DNA of 64,000 nt, taken from contig NETF01000043.1 of NCBI GenBank assembly GCA_002172675.1, forward strand, positions 1-64,000, written 5' to 3'. The notes under the pieces were generated by a model. That model was not told where the DNA came from. It did not search any database and saw only the letters and a list, made by a program, of their open reading frames with translations. The stretch's first letter is position 1; each line of letters starts with the position of its first letter. This DNA comes from an unicellular cyanobacterium SU3. GTDB lineage: Bacteria; Cyanobacteriota; Cyanobacteriia; Cyanobacteriales; Microcystaceae. Positions 29,403 to 38,902 of the stretch are shown here, one piece after another. The position numbers and the translations under genes are program-made.

Positions 29403-30395
29403 ATGAATGGAATTTGTACGTTAGGAAATGATTACGTCTTCGATCAAATTGTAGCTTTACTAAATAGTATTGAAGCAATTTATGACAAAAAAATGCCCGT
29501 TTGTGTTTATCCTTATGATGATAATACAGAAAAGTTAGCAACCGAAATTGCATCCCGTCCCCAAGTAACATTGTACGATGATTCTGTTTCTATAAAGCGA
29601 TGGGATAGCTTTGCTAAAGCAGTTTGGGATACTCATCCTACAGCGCGTCAAACTTGGGAAAAAGCAGGAAGTCAGGGTTATCATCGCTTTGGAACCCATC
29701 GCCGTTATTGTGCGTTTGATGGTCCTTTTGATCGCTTTATTTACATGGATGCTGATACCATTTTAATGAGTTCTTTAGAGTCTATTTTTGAACAATTAGA
29801 GGAGAATGATTGCATTGTTTATGATTTTCAACATAAAGATTTAACCCATGTTTATGATGTTAATTCAAGCAAGTTGAGCAAAGTTTTTACAGAAGAAAGG
29901 TTAAGACAAGAAATTTTTTGCTCAGGATTTTACGGTTCAAAAAAAGACTTATTTTCTGAAGAAATAAAAAATGAACTAATTACTTATTTAAAAAATGGAG
30001 AAGCAGAAATATTATATTGCATGGCACCAGATCAAACAGTCATTAATTATATGATGATGCGCTCAAATTGTTCTATTTATAATTTAGCTTTAAACTTACC
30101 AAAGGAAGAAAAAACAGGATGTTGTGTCACATCGTCTCATTTTGAAAACAAAAATAATGTTCTTTATGATAAAGGAAATCAATTAACTTATATTCATTAC
30201 ATTGGAATTTCGTCACAGATTTTTAGAAAGGTGTGTGAAGGAGAAAACATTGATTTTCCTTATAGAGATATTTTCTTACATTATCGTTACTATCATAACC
30301 CAGAAAAATTACCTCAATTTAACCAAAAAGCGGTATATTATCAACAAAAGCCTAACCTAAAACAAAAAATTCTTAAAAAATTAGGACTGAATTAA
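29403..30395 (+). CDS. GT8-like glycosyltransferase (Npun_R2821/R2823-type family)
   Basis: The 330-residue product has a nucleotide-sugar transferase core: GICTLGNDYVFDQIVALLNS at the start and the metal-binding D-x-D in RFIYMDADTILMSS near residue 118. It ends with a basic helix. It belongs, by overall resemblance, to a cyanobacterial family of uncharacterised transferases. A paralogue follows 14 bp later. Substrates are unknown, but linkage to a GT10 gene suggests surface-glycan synthesis. Confidence 0.65.
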   Translation: MNGICTLGNDYVFDQIVALLNSIEAIYDKKMPVCVYPYDDNTEKLATEIASRPQVTLYDDSVSIKRWDSFAKAVWDTHPTARQTWEKAGSQGYHRFGTHRRYCAFDGPFDRFIYMDADTILMSSLESIFEQLEENDCIVYDFQHKDLTHVYDVNSSKLSKVFTEERLRQEIFCSGFYGSKKDLFSEEIKNELITYLKNGEAEILYCMAPDQTVINYMMMRSNCSIYNLALNLPKEEKTGCCVTSSHFENKNNVLYDKGNQLTYIHYIGISSQIFRKVCEGENIDFPYRDIFLHYRYYHNPEKLPQFNQKAVYYQQKPNLKQKILKKLGLN

Positions 30396-30409
30396 TAGAG
30401 GAAAAAATT

Positions 30410-31330
30410 ATGACCCGTGGCATTTATATTACTGCTAATGATAAAGTCATTGAACAGGCGATCGCTCTCTTAAAAAGTATCCGATGTTATGATAAACATA
30501 CCCCTGTTGTTTTGATTCCCTATGATGATAATTATCAAGTTATTGCTAAGAAATTAAACAAAGATTTTGGTGTCACAGTTTATCCTGATTTAGACTTTAT
30601 TGAAAGATTATCGATTAAATTACAAAGTATTTTCGGAGAAAATTTTTTTGCTCGTCCTAATCAATTTCGTAAACAAGCTTGTTGGTTTGGTGAGTTTGAC
30701 GAATTTCTCTATATTGACACAGATATTGTCGTCTTCAAAAAAATAGTTGATGATTTAAACTATTTTAAAAATTATGATTTTATTTGTTATGATTATCAAC
30801 ATAAAGCAGGAATTCGCAATGTTTTTTCTCAAAAGGTGATTGAAGATAAAGTATTTAGTGAAAGCGAACTAAAAGATATGTTTAATGGTGGATTTTGGGC
30901 ATCAAAAAAAGGTTTAATGTCCGAAGAAAAAATCTATCAAATCTTTGAAGAATGTGCAGAAAATATTGACTATTTTGACTTTACCTATAAAACTTCTGAT
31001 CAGCCGATTATTAATTATATGATTTTAAAAAATGTTGAAAAACGGTTTAATTTAGCCCATGAACCCGATAAAAATCCTGGAAATTGGGCAGGAAGTGGTC
31101 ATTTTAAACAAGAAGGTTATCAATTAATTGATCCAAGTAATAATCAACCCCTTCATTATTTACATTGGGCTGGTATTAAAATTCAGCCAGGGTGTCCTTA
31201 TTGGGATATTTGGAAACACTATCGTTATTTAGGAGAAACAGCACCCGATGATGCAGAATTAATTAAATCAGAAACAGGAATCAAAACACAATTATTGCAA
31301 CAAGTCAAGAAGATTTTAAAGAGAAAATAA
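30410..31330 (+). CDS. GT8-like glycosyltransferase, paralogue of the preceding gene
   Basis: The 306-residue product starts RGIYITANDKVIEQAIALLKS, parallel to the previous gene, and carries D-x-D in FLYIDTDIVVFKK near residue 105. Shared positions such as ICYDYQHKAG, GGFWASKKG and DQPIINYMI show a tandem duplication followed by divergence. Donor and acceptor are unknown. It has a good GAGGAAAAAATT leader before ATG and ends 48 bp before ubiD. Confidence 0.65.
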   Translation: MTRGIYITANDKVIEQAIALLKSIRCYDKHTPVVLIPYDDNYQVIAKKLNKDFGVTVYPDLDFIERLSIKLQSIFGENFFARPNQFRKQACWFGEFDEFLYIDTDIVVFKKIVDDLNYFKNYDFICYDYQHKAGIRNVFSQKVIEDKVFSESELKDMFNGGFWASKKGLMSEEKIYQIFEECAENIDYFDFTYKTSDQPIINYMILKNVEKRFNLAHEPDKNPGNWAGSGHFKQEGYQLIDPSNNQPLHYLHWAGIKIQPGCPYWDIWKHYRYLGETAPDDAELIKSETGIKTQLLQQVKKILKRK

Positions 31331-31378
31331 CCTATAATCTAAGTAATAATATTTTTTGTTGTAGCAGAAACTTTAATC

Positions 31379-32887
31379 ATGGCCAGAGACTTACGGGGAT
31401 TTATTAAACAACTCGAAGAAAGAGGACAACTAAGACGGATCAGCAGTTTAGTTGATCCTGATTTAGAAATAGCAGAAATCTCCAATCGGATGTTACAAGC
31501 AGGGGGACCAGGGTTAATCTTTGAAAATGTAAAAGGGGCTAAATTTCCTGTTGCCATTAACTTAATGGGAACCGTAGAAAGAATCTGTTGGGCGATGAAT
31601 ATGGAACACCCCCAAGAGTTAGAAACCTTGGGGGAAAAATTAGCCATGTTACAACAACCCAAACCCCCGAAAAAAGTCTCTCAGGCGATCAATTTTGGGA
31701 AGGTTTTATTCGATGTAGTTAAAGCCAAACCCGGAAAAAGTTTCCTTCCTCCCTGTCAACAGGTGGTCATTGAAGAGGATGAGGTTGACCTCAATACCTT
31801 ACCCCTCATTCGCCCTTATCCTAAAGATGCAGGGAAAATTATCACCCTAGGATTAGTTATTACCAAAGACTGTGAAACCGGAACCCCTAACGTGGGAGTA
31901 TATCGCCTGCAGTTACAGTCAAAAAATACCATGACCGTTCACTGGTTATCCGTTAGAGGTGGGGCCAGACACCTGAGAAAAGCAGCGGAAAACGGCAAAA
32001 AATTAGAAATTGCGATCGCTTTAGGGGTTGATCCTTTAATTATTATGGCAGCAGCCACTCCCATTCCCGTAGACCTCTCAGAATGGCTATTTGCAGGGTT
32101 GTATGGCGGTTCAGGAGTCTCCCTAACCAAATGTAAAACCCTTGATTTAGACGTACCGGCTGACGCAGAATTTATCTTAGAAGGAACTATTACCCCCGGC
32201 GAAGTGTTACCGGACGGACCCTTTGGGGACCACATGGGCTATTATGGCGGTTTGGAAGACTCTCCCTTAGTCCGTTTCCACTGCATGACCCATCGTAACG
32301 ATCCTATTTATTTAACCACCTTTAGCGGTCGTCCTCCCAAAGAAGAAGCCATGATGGCGATCGCTTTAAATCGCATTTACACCCCCATTTTAAGGCAACA
32401 AGTCTCAGAAATTACGGACTTTTTCCTACCGATGGAAGCCTTAAGTTACAAAGCTGCTATTATATCCATTGATAAAGCCTATCCAGGACAAGCAAAACGC
32501 GCAGCCTTAGCCTTTTGGAGTGCGTTACCTCAATTTACTTATACCAAATTTGTCATTGTGGTGGACAAAGATATTAATATTCGAGATCCTAGACAAGTGG
32601 TTTGGGCCATTAGTTCTAAGGTTGATCCTTCACGAGACGTTTTCATCCTACCCGAAACCCCTTTTGATACCCTTGACTTCGCCAGTGAAAAAATTGGGTT
32701 AGGGGGGAGAATGGGCATAGATGCAACTACTAAAATGTATCCCGAAACCGATCACGAATGGGGGGAACCCTTAGAGTCTGATCCAAATGTTGCTGCGATG
32801 GTGGATCGTCGTTGGGTTGAATATGGGTTAGGAGATATTGTCTTAACCGAGGTGAATGCTAATTTATTTGGTTATGATATTCCTTAA
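31379..32887 (+). CDS. ubiD: UbiD family prFMN-dependent decarboxylase
   Basis: The 502-residue product is full length. It begins RDLRGFIKQLEERGQLRRI, and contains NVGVYRLQLQSKNTMTVHW and GGARHLRKA near residues 170-200, PVDLSEWLFAGLYGG, and ILEGTITPGEVLPDGPFGDHMGYYGG near residue 265, which matches UbiD. Such enzymes use prenylated FMN to decarboxylate 4-hydroxy-3-polyprenylbenzoate; in cyanobacteria this is expected in plastoquinone synthesis. The flavin prenyltransferase ubiX is not in the window. Short spacing from the glycosyltransferase genes may be fortuitous. Confidence 0.9.
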   Translation: MARDLRGFIKQLEERGQLRRISSLVDPDLEIAEISNRMLQAGGPGLIFENVKGAKFPVAINLMGTVERICWAMNMEHPQELETLGEKLAMLQQPKPPKKVSQAINFGKVLFDVVKAKPGKSFLPPCQQVVIEEDEVDLNTLPLIRPYPKDAGKIITLGLVITKDCETGTPNVGVYRLQLQSKNTMTVHWLSVRGGARHLRKAAENGKKLEIAIALGVDPLIIMAAATPIPVDLSEWLFAGLYGGSGVSLTKCKTLDLDVPADAEFILEGTITPGEVLPDGPFGDHMGYYGGLEDSPLVRFHCMTHRNDPIYLTTFSGRPPKEEAMMAIALNRIYTPILRQQVSEITDFFLPMEALSYKAAIISIDKAYPGQAKRAALAFWSALPQFTYTKFVIVVDKDINIRDPRQVVWAISSKVDPSRDVFILPETPFDTLDFASEKIGLGGRMGIDATTKMYPETDHEWGEPLESDPNVAAMVDRRWVEYGLGDIVLTEVNANLFGYDIP

Positions 32888-32985
32888 AGTCGTAGGGTGA
32901 GCAAAGGAGAAACTTATGCAAAGCCATTATTAAGTCCTTACAATTCTTGCACACCAACAAATTAAGCTTATTAAGCAGCAACAGA

Positions 32986-33041
32986 GTGGGCAAAGTAGAC
33001 ACTCATTTAAAGCTATTAGAGTCTCTATCCTATTTGCCCAC
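32986..33041. terminator. hairpin between convergent ubiD and rpmA
   Basis: GTGGGCAAAGTAG (32986-32998) pairs with CTATTTGCCCAC (33030-33041) with one bulged base and a loop of about 30 bases. It lies between the ends of two convergent genes and could stop transcription in both directions. No strong T-run follows on the plus strand. Confidence 0.5.
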
Positions 33042-33055
33042 CCTACCAATTAAGG

Positions 33056-33319
33056 CTATTCAGCCGCTACCGGGTAAACACTCACCTTTCTACGACTTTT
33101 GGTTTTATACTCAAAGGTGACGATCCCATCAATTAAAGAGAAGAGGGTATCATCTTTACCCCGTCCCACGTTATTGCCTGGGTGAACTTTGGTTCCCCGT
33201 TGACGAATGAGAATATTGCCGGCAGTGACTTCTTGTCCACCGTAGCGTTTAACTCCCAGTCGCTGGGCCCGAGAGTCTCTTCCGTTTCTGGTACTTCCTG
33301 TTCCTTTCTTGTGAGCCAT
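33056..33319 (-). CDS. rpmA: 50S ribosomal protein L27
   Basis: The 87-residue product starts [21 protein letters not shown] and contains [22 protein letters not shown], diagnostic of L27. The N-terminus inserts near the peptidyl-transferase centre. It is the second gene of the usual rplU-rpmA operon, 40 bp after rplU. Length is standard for bacterial L27. Confidence 0.98.
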   Translation of the reverse strand: MAHKKGTGSTRNGRDSRAQRLGVKRYGGQEVTAGNILIRQRGTKVHPGNNVGRGKDDTLFSLIDGIVTFEYKTKSRRKVSVYPVAAE

Positions 33320-33359
33320 AATTCGTTATCTCTGGTGTAAAATTATCTCTATTGTAGGA

Positions 33360-33716
33360 TTATTCTTCGCTGTCTGAGGTAGTTTCTGCAATAACAGAAC
33401 CATTGAGACTAATAGAATTAATCATTAAACGACTTAATTCTTGACGATGACCCCGTTTTTTGCGAGTTTTCTTTTTAGGACGCATTTTATAAACGATAAC
33501 CTTCCGTCCCCGTCGTTCTTCGAGAACATTTCCTTCTACGGTCGCCCCTTCAATATAAGGCTGTCCGATGGTGATTTCATCGTTATTGTTGATCAATAAG
33601 ACCTTATCGATGACATAGGAACCATCTTCGTTGGCACTGAGACGATTAAGATCATAAAAACGGCCAGGTTCAACGCGGATTTGTGTTCCCCCTGCCTCAA
33701 TAATAGCGTAGCTCAT
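33360..33716 (-). CDS. rplU: 50S ribosomal protein L21
   Basis: The open frame extends to 33755, but the ATG at 33716 gives the conserved start MSYAIIEAGGTQIRVEPG and a 118-residue product, the usual length. The C-terminal region KMRPKKKTRKKRGHRQELSR (spaced as basic blocks) binds 23S rRNA. It is the first gene of rplU-rpmA. The 5' leader (33717-33870) is folded and probably transcribed, see the separate entry. Confidence 0.97.
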   Translation of the reverse strand: MSYAIIEAGGTQIRVEPGRFYDLNRLSANEDGSYVIDKVLLINNNDEITIGQPYIEGATVEGNVLEERRGRKVIVYKMRPKKKTRKKRGHRQELSRLMINSISLNGSVIAETTSDSEE

Positions 33717-33840
33717 AATTTTGTCCTTGTTTTTGTTGCCGTACAGGTAGCCCAAAGTCTAATGCTTCGATGATAGCTGCTTTGTGCTTTTAGCGATGTC
33801 ATAACCTGATCCGAGCATCGAATCAGACACACAATCTATA
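33717..33840 (-). promoter_or_regulatory. possible structured 5' leader of rplU
   Basis: Upstream of rplU on the minus strand, complementary blocks around GATGCTCGGATC and GATAGC/ATCATCGAAGCATT could fold. L21 operons in several phyla have autoregulatory leaders. A consensus match was not demonstrated here, so this is a suggestion only. Confidence 0.25.
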
Positions 33841-33871
33841 ATTATAAAACAGTCCCACTCACTCCGTCAAA

Positions 33872-34924
33872 CTAATGGTCATCCCCAAAATCAATAAACA
33901 CCATACCTGTTTTCTTGTCGGTTAACCATTTCTTGTATTTTTCGTAAATTTCAACTCCTGGAATCGCTTCTTTAAACTCTTTCGGTTGTTTATATTCACT
34001 GGGGGGATGTTCTTGACGAATACCGATTACAGCTTGATAGGGTTTATACCATTTCTGCATCACTTTGATTAACTCATCAAACTTCATGTGAGAAATGCCG
34101 TGTCGATTGGCTAACGCAATAAACTGAATCATTAATCCGTAGGTTTCGGGGGTACTTTGTCGTTCAGACAGTCCAATAATGTCCCGTAATTTTTCAAATA
34201 GACCATAATTAACCCTCACCAAAGCAACCAACCCTTTGAAGTCTAATAAATCTTTTTTTCCTAAACTTTGGATTAAATTAGAGATAATTCGTAAAATAGA
34301 ATAGTCAGCCAATTCATAAGTTTTGAAGAGGGACAATAATTTTAACCCTAATTCATTATCTGATAACTGATCGAGATATTTAGCGTAGTTTTGTAAGGCG
34401 GTTCTTCCTTCTTCTGTTTTAATTTGGGGAAGAACATCAGCTAATCTTATATGAACTTGGTCGCGGAATGCTGCTGCATTCTCGTGATCTGATAATAAAC
34501 TTTCAACAAATTTATAAAACTCTTGCTGTTTTGTTCCACGATACCTTAATTCTGCTTGGTCAATGGAGATAAAACAATCTTTCGCATCAATAGCCACTTT
34601 AAGCAATTGTAAACTCTCATAAAGTCCATGATATTCATTAATTCCCTTACGCAGTAGATACTGCATTTTGACAAAGATTAAGAACTCTTGTTGTCCAAAC
34701 TTTTCATTATCAATCGCTTCGGCTGTTTTCGCAAATACTTTAAGATCAGTCATCTCCCGATTATGCAAAAATAGCGCACTTTCTGAGACTTCTTGTTTGC
34801 TGAACTTTCCCAGCAAGTCCTCGACAATACTATCTTCTCCTATCACAGAACGATTCCACCAGGGAACGTCCTTATGAGAGTCTGAAGAAAGAGAGGTCAT
34901 AGTAGTATCAGTCTTTTTATTCAT
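33872..34924 (-). CDS. conserved-looking protein of unknown function
   Basis: The 350-residue product is mostly helical and charged, with no membrane segment or recognised domain. Repeated short Leu/Asp-rich helices run through residues 60-300, and the end is GMVFIDFGDDH. It starts 60 bp from a small divergent gene at 34988. No family was recognised. Codon use looks like its neighbours. The precise start is uncertain because Met codons also occur at residue 9 and later. Confidence 0.6.
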   Translation of the reverse strand: MNKKTDTTMTSLSSDSHKDVPWWNRSVIGEDSIVEDLLGKFSKQEVSESALFLHNREMTDLKVFAKTAEAIDNEKFGQQEFLIFVKMQYLLRKGINEYHGLYESLQLLKVAIDAKDCFISIDQAELRYRGTKQQEFYKFVESLLSDHENAAAFRDQVHIRLADVLPQIKTEEGRTALQNYAKYLDQLSDNELGLKLLSLFKTYELADYSILRIISNLIQSLGKKDLLDFKGLVALVRVNYGLFEKLRDIIGLSERQSTPETYGLMIQFIALANRHGISHMKFDELIKVMQKWYKPYQAVIGIRQEHPPSEYKQPKEFKEAIPGVEIYEKYKKWLTDKKTGMVFIDFGDDH

Positions 34925-34987
34925 CAGGGTTTCTCCTCTGGAGTCACAGATTACGCATCAGTTAGGATTTATTATCAGTAGACTGAA

Positions 34988-35176
34988 ATGGCCATTAAGG
35001 GATTTGATAAAATCAAAGGACATCGTTACTCAGATCACACCAAATATGGCCAGGGTTTAGACTACGATATTATGTTTCCCAAAAATTCTTATCAAAGTAA
35101 CATAACTGACCAAACTTATGAACAAAGGTTTTGGAAAGCACACTTTTTCCCTTTTGAAAGTGATAATAATAATTAA
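34988..35176 (+). CDS. small protein of unknown function
   Basis: The 62-residue product is hydrophilic and rich in aromatic residues (KGFDKIKGHRYSDHTKYGQG, then W-K-A-H-F-F-P-F near the end). The composition looks like a real protein rather than random frame. No Shine-Dalgarno sequence is obvious. It is divergent from the 33872-34924 gene. Function unknown. Confidence 0.45.
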   Translation: MAIKGFDKIKGHRYSDHTKYGQGLDYDIMFPKNSYQSNITDQTYEQRFWKAHFFPFESDNNN

Positions 35177-35369
35177 TCTTTATTAATTATTATTAGTTTA
35201 TGGGTGAATATTAAACATTACTTGTTTAGGCTTTATTGACCATGAATCCTTTTTTATTTTTCCTCAGTTGAAATAGTTTGCCAACTGAGATAACCATGAA
35301 TCTTCTACGAAATTATCTTAATAATCTGTTAAAGTGTACTTAAATCTACTGACTCTTAACATCTCTACA

Positions 35370-35720
35370 ATGAATCAATTTCCATCTCTTCCTGTTATTA
35401 GTGTCGAAGAAGTGGCTAAACGGTTAGCCCAAGCTGATGATGAGTTACAATTAATTGATGTACGAGAACCCGAAGAAGTAGCGATCGCTTCTATTGAAGG
35501 GTTTGAAGTGTTATCTTTAAGTCAATTTGAACAATGGTCTCCTGAGATCGATCAGCGTTTTGATCCTCATAAAGAAACCTTTGTTTTGTGTCATCATGGA
35601 ATGCGATCGGCACAAATGTGTCTTTGGTTACTTAACAACGGGTTTACAAATGTTAAAAATATATCGGGAGGAATTGCTGCTTATGCTACTAGGGTTGACC
35701 CTAATATTCCTCAATATTAA
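35370..35720 (+). CDS. rhodanese-like domain protein
   Basis: A GTG further upstream at 35334 extends the frame, but the ATG at 35370 gives a 116-residue single-domain rhodanese. The structural motif LQLIDVREPEEVAIASIEG is seen, and the active loop VLCHHGMRSAQM carries the catalytic Cys. The end has NISGGIAAYATRVDP. It probably handles sulfane sulfur or acts in persulfide sensing; the exact partner is unknown. It lies 66 bp upstream of hrcA. Confidence 0.85.
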   Translation: MNQFPSLPVISVEEVAKRLAQADDELQLIDVREPEEVAIASIEGFEVLSLSQFEQWSPEIDQRFDPHKETFVLCHHGMRSAQMCLWLLNNGFTNVKNISGGIAAYATRVDPNIPQY

Positions 35721-35786
35721 TGACTAAAAACTGCTTTAATATTAACAACCATTTTATCAAGTCTTAGATTGACCGCTTAAACCATT

Positions 35787-36878
35787 ATGAATGTTACTGC
35801 TTTATTAAATCAACGTCATCAAGACATTTTAAGGGCTACAGTACAACATTATATCGCCACAGCAGAACCAGTTGGCTCAAAAACTTTAGTAACAGAATAC
35901 GATTTTAGTGTTAGTTCAGCGACCATTCGTAACACTTTAGGAAAACTAGAAAAAGCTGGTTTTTTATATCAACCCCATACCTCAGCAGGTCGTATTCCTT
36001 CTGATTTTGGTTATCGAATTTATGTCGATAATTTAATGACTCCTAATCAAAAAAGAGCCAAACAAATAAAACATAATTTGAGTAAACAAATCAAACAAAA
36101 AGTCTATAATTTTGAAACGGCTTTACAAAGAGCAACTCAAATTTTAGCCAACTTAAGCGGTTATATTGCATTAATTACTTTACCCCAAACTTCTCCTAAT
36201 CAATTACGTCACCTTCAACTTATACCAATTTCCTCAAAACAAGCCATGTTATTAGTGGTAACAGATAGTTATCAAACTCAATCAATTGTTGTGGATATTC
36301 CTAATACTTTAGGTAGAGATAATGAGGAAGATAAAGAATGGTTAGAAGAAGAGTTACACATTCTTTCTAATTTCTTAAACAGTCAATTAAAAGGTAAATC
36401 ATTATTAGAATTGAACCAGTTAGATTGGGAAAAAATAGATCAAGATTTCATTAACTATGCAGATTTTTTGAAAAGTTTACTCAAACACCTCAAAACTTAT
36501 CTAAAAACATCAGTTTCTACTCAAATGATGATTCATGGAGTTTCTGAAGTGTTGAGACAACCTGAATTTTCCCAGTTGCAACAGGTTCAAATGTTACTTC
36601 ATTTATTAGAAGAAGAACAAGAAAAACTGTTACCTTTAATTTTAGATATTCCTGAATGGGAATTATCAAATCGACGAGTCACCCTAAAAATTGGTACAGA
36701 AAATCCGTTAGAATCAATGCGTCCCTGTAGCTTAATTTCTGCTACTTATTATCAAGGTAATATTCCTGTAGGAAGTGTGGGATTAATTGGACCGACTCGA
36801 ATGTTATATGAAAATACGATTCCTTTAGTTGAGTCAACGGCAGAGTATTTATCAGAAGCTTTAGGCGCAATCAATTGA
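35787..36878 (+). CDS. hrcA: heat-inducible transcription repressor HrcA
   Basis: The 363-residue product begins with a winged helix: NQRHQDILRATVQHYIATAEP and then VSSATIRNTLGKLEKAGFLYQPHTSAGRIPSD, which is the HrcA signature. A GAF-like and dimerisation region follows. HrcA binds CIRCE to repress chaperone genes. A perfect CIRCE site lies before groS in this window (57961-57987). No CIRCE is seen before hrcA itself, so it is probably not autoregulated through that site. Confidence 0.97.
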   Translation: MNVTALLNQRHQDILRATVQHYIATAEPVGSKTLVTEYDFSVSSATIRNTLGKLEKAGFLYQPHTSAGRIPSDFGYRIYVDNLMTPNQKRAKQIKHNLSKQIKQKVYNFETALQRATQILANLSGYIALITLPQTSPNQLRHLQLIPISSKQAMLLVVTDSYQTQSIVVDIPNTLGRDNEEDKEWLEEELHILSNFLNSQLKGKSLLELNQLDWEKIDQDFINYADFLKSLLKHLKTYLKTSVSTQMMIHGVSEVLRQPEFSQLQQVQMLLHLLEEEQEKLLPLILDIPEWELSNRRVTLKIGTENPLESMRPCSLISATYYQGNIPVGSVGLIGPTRMLYENTIPLVESTAEYLSEALGAIN

Positions 36879-37023
36879 TAACAAAATGATATAAAATCGT
36901 AATCAAAATCTTTTAATTCTGAGTAAAAAATAAATAATTATTAACTCTTCATTGATAAACTTGTCACGGTTTTCCTTGTGCTGTTATATTTAAAGACTCG
37001 TTAGGTGAAATCGAGGTCAACCC

Positions 37024-37572
37024 TTGCAAAAGTTACTAAATATTGCCAAAATTATTGATACTATCAACGAATGGATAGGAAGGTTAACTTATTGGTTAGT
37101 TCTCCTCATGATTTTTGTAGGTGTTTGGAACGTTATTGGCCGCTATCTGGGGAGGTTTATTGGACAGAATTTAACCTCTAATGCCTTAATTGAAGTGCAA
37201 TGGTATTTATTTGATCTTGTCTTTCTTTTAGGGGCTGCTTATACTCTTAAACATGATGAACACGTTAGGGTTGATCTTTTCTATAAAGATTGGCCTCCAA
37301 AACGAAAAGCTTTAGCTAATTTTATTGGTGTTTTTATTTTTTTAATTCCTTTTTGTTTAATGATAATTTATTATTCTTGGGGAAATATTATTAATTCTTG
37401 GAAGATTTTAGAAATGTCTTCTGATCCGGGGGGACTTCCCCGTTATCCTATTAAGTCTATGATTATTGTAAGCTACATATTACTAATTTTTCAAGGACTA
37501 GCTGAAGCTATTAAAAATTGGGCGATATTTACTGATCAATTAACCCCACAGGAGGAACCCCATGACCTATGA
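37024..37572 (+). CDS. TRAP transporter small permease (DctQ-like)
   Basis: The 182-residue product has four hydrophobic helices and family signatures: EVQWYLFDLVFLLGAAYTLKHDEHVRVDL near residues 58-86. The start is TTG with GAGGT 8 bp upstream. It forms the membrane pair with the large permease whose start overlaps its end by 11 bp. TRAP systems import organic acids or similar solutes with a periplasmic binding protein driven by ion gradients. No binding-protein gene is next to it. Confidence 0.85.
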   Translation: MQKLLNIAKIIDTINEWIGRLTYWLVLLMIFVGVWNVIGRYLGRFIGQNLTSNALIEVQWYLFDLVFLLGAAYTLKHDEHVRVDLFYKDWPPKRKALANFIGVFIFLIPFCLMIIYYSWGNIINSWKILEMSSDPGGLPRYPIKSMIIVSYILLIFQGLAEAIKNWAIFTDQLTPQEEPHDL

Positions 37573-38902
37573 TTGGTTAGGCCCTTTAATGTTTGTTGGT
37601 GCATTAATTTTACTTTCTTTTGGTTATCCTGTTGCTTTTTCTTTGGGTGGTGTTTCGATTATTTTTGCTCTTATTGGTGTAATTTTAGGAGCATTTGACC
37701 CTGTTTTTTTAAGCGCGTTACCGAGTCGAATTTTTGGCATTATGGGGAATTATACCCTCCTAGCTATTCCCTATTTTATCTTTTTGGGATCGATGCTGGA
37801 AAAGACAGGTATTGCCGAAAAATTATTACTCACAATGGGTATTTTATTCGGTAGGTTGCGCGGTGGACTTGCGTTAGCGGTGGTTATTGTAGGGGCATTA
37901 TTAGCAGCAACCACGGGAGTTGTGGCAGCAACAGTAGTGGCTATGGGCTTAATTTCATTGCCGATTATGTTGCGCTATGGTTATAACAAAGAATTAGCAT
38001 CGGGGGCGATCGTTGCATCAGGAACTTTGGGACAATTAATCCCTCCGAGTATTGTTTTGGTGGTATTAGCAGATCAATTAGGTATTCCTGTGGGTAGCTT
38101 ATTTATTGGCTCTATTATTCCAGGGTTAATGATGGCTAGTGCCTTCGCACTTCACGTGATTATTGTTGCTTTAATTCGTCCAGATGTCGCTCCCGCTTTG
38201 CCTCCAGAAGAACGAAATATTAGTAAAACAGCATTAGTTAAACAGGTTACTCAAGCTATGCTTCCCCCGTTATTATTAATTTTGTTGGTGTTAGGAAGTA
38301 TCTTTTTTGGCATTGCAACTCCTACCGAAGCTGGTGCAGTGGGTGCATTGGGAACGATGATTTTAGCTGCTTTTAATAAGGAATTAAATTGGGTAACGTT
38401 AAAACAAGTTTGTGATGCTACGTTACGCATTAGCACAATGGTGATCTTTATTCTCTTTGGATCAACTGCTTTTAGTCTAGTTTTTCGGGGAGTTGATGGG
38501 GATCGTTTTATGTTAGAAATTTTAACAACTTTACCAGGAGGAAAATATGGGTTTCTAGCTGTCAGTATGTTGACTGTATTTATTTTAGGCTTTTTTATCG
38601 ACTTCTTTGAAATTGCTTTTATTGTTATTCCTATTTTTAAGCCCGTGGCGGAAACATTAGGAGTCGATTTGATGTGGTACGGGGTTATTTTAGCTGCTAA
38701 CTTACAAACTTCTTTCTTAACGCCTCCATTTGGTTTTGCTCTCTTTTATCTCAGAGGAGTGGCACCACCAGAGTTGAAAACAGAAGACATTTATCGGGGT
38801 GCAATTCCTTTTATCTTATTACAACTTTTAGTATTAATGCTAATTATTATTTTTCCTTCTCTTGTTAGTTTCTTACCCTCCTTAAGTGCAGCGAGAGGTT
38901 AA
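37562..38902 (+). CDS. TRAP transporter large permease (DctM-like)
   Basis: The 446-residue product has twelve or more hydrophobic helices and DctM blocks such as GSMLEKTGIAEKLL, LLAATTGVVAATVVAMG, SGTLGQLIPPSIVLVVLAD and ILGFFIDFFEIAFIVIPIF. It is the ion-coupled translocation subunit of a TRAP transporter. Gene order DctQ-DctM with overlap is usual, but the P component is absent here, so it may be encoded elsewhere. Confidence 0.9.
   Translation: MTYDWLGPLMFVGALILLSFGYPVAFSLGGVSIIFALIGVILGAFDPVFLSALPSRIFGIMGNYTLLAIPYFIFLGSMLEKTGIAEKLLLTMGILFGRLRGGLALAVVIVGALLAATTGVVAATVVAMGLISLPIMLRYGYNKELASGAIVASGTLGQLIPPSIVLVVLADQLGIPVGSLFIGSIIPGLMMASAFALHVIIVALIRPDVAPALPPEERNISKTALVKQVTQAMLPPLLLILLVLGSIFFGIATPTEAGAVGALGTMILAAFNKELNWVTLKQVCDATLRISTMVIFILFGSTAFSLVFRGVDGDRFMLEILTTLPGGKYGFLAVSMLTVFILGFFIDFFEIAFIVIPIFKPVAETLGVDLMWYGVILAANLQTSFLTPPFGFALFYLRGVAPPELKTEDIYRGAIPFILLQLLVLMLIIIFPSLVSFLPSLSAARG

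Noticed and set aside
33717-33755. 13-residue N-terminal extension of rplU
   Set aside because: The conserved L21 start is at 33716.
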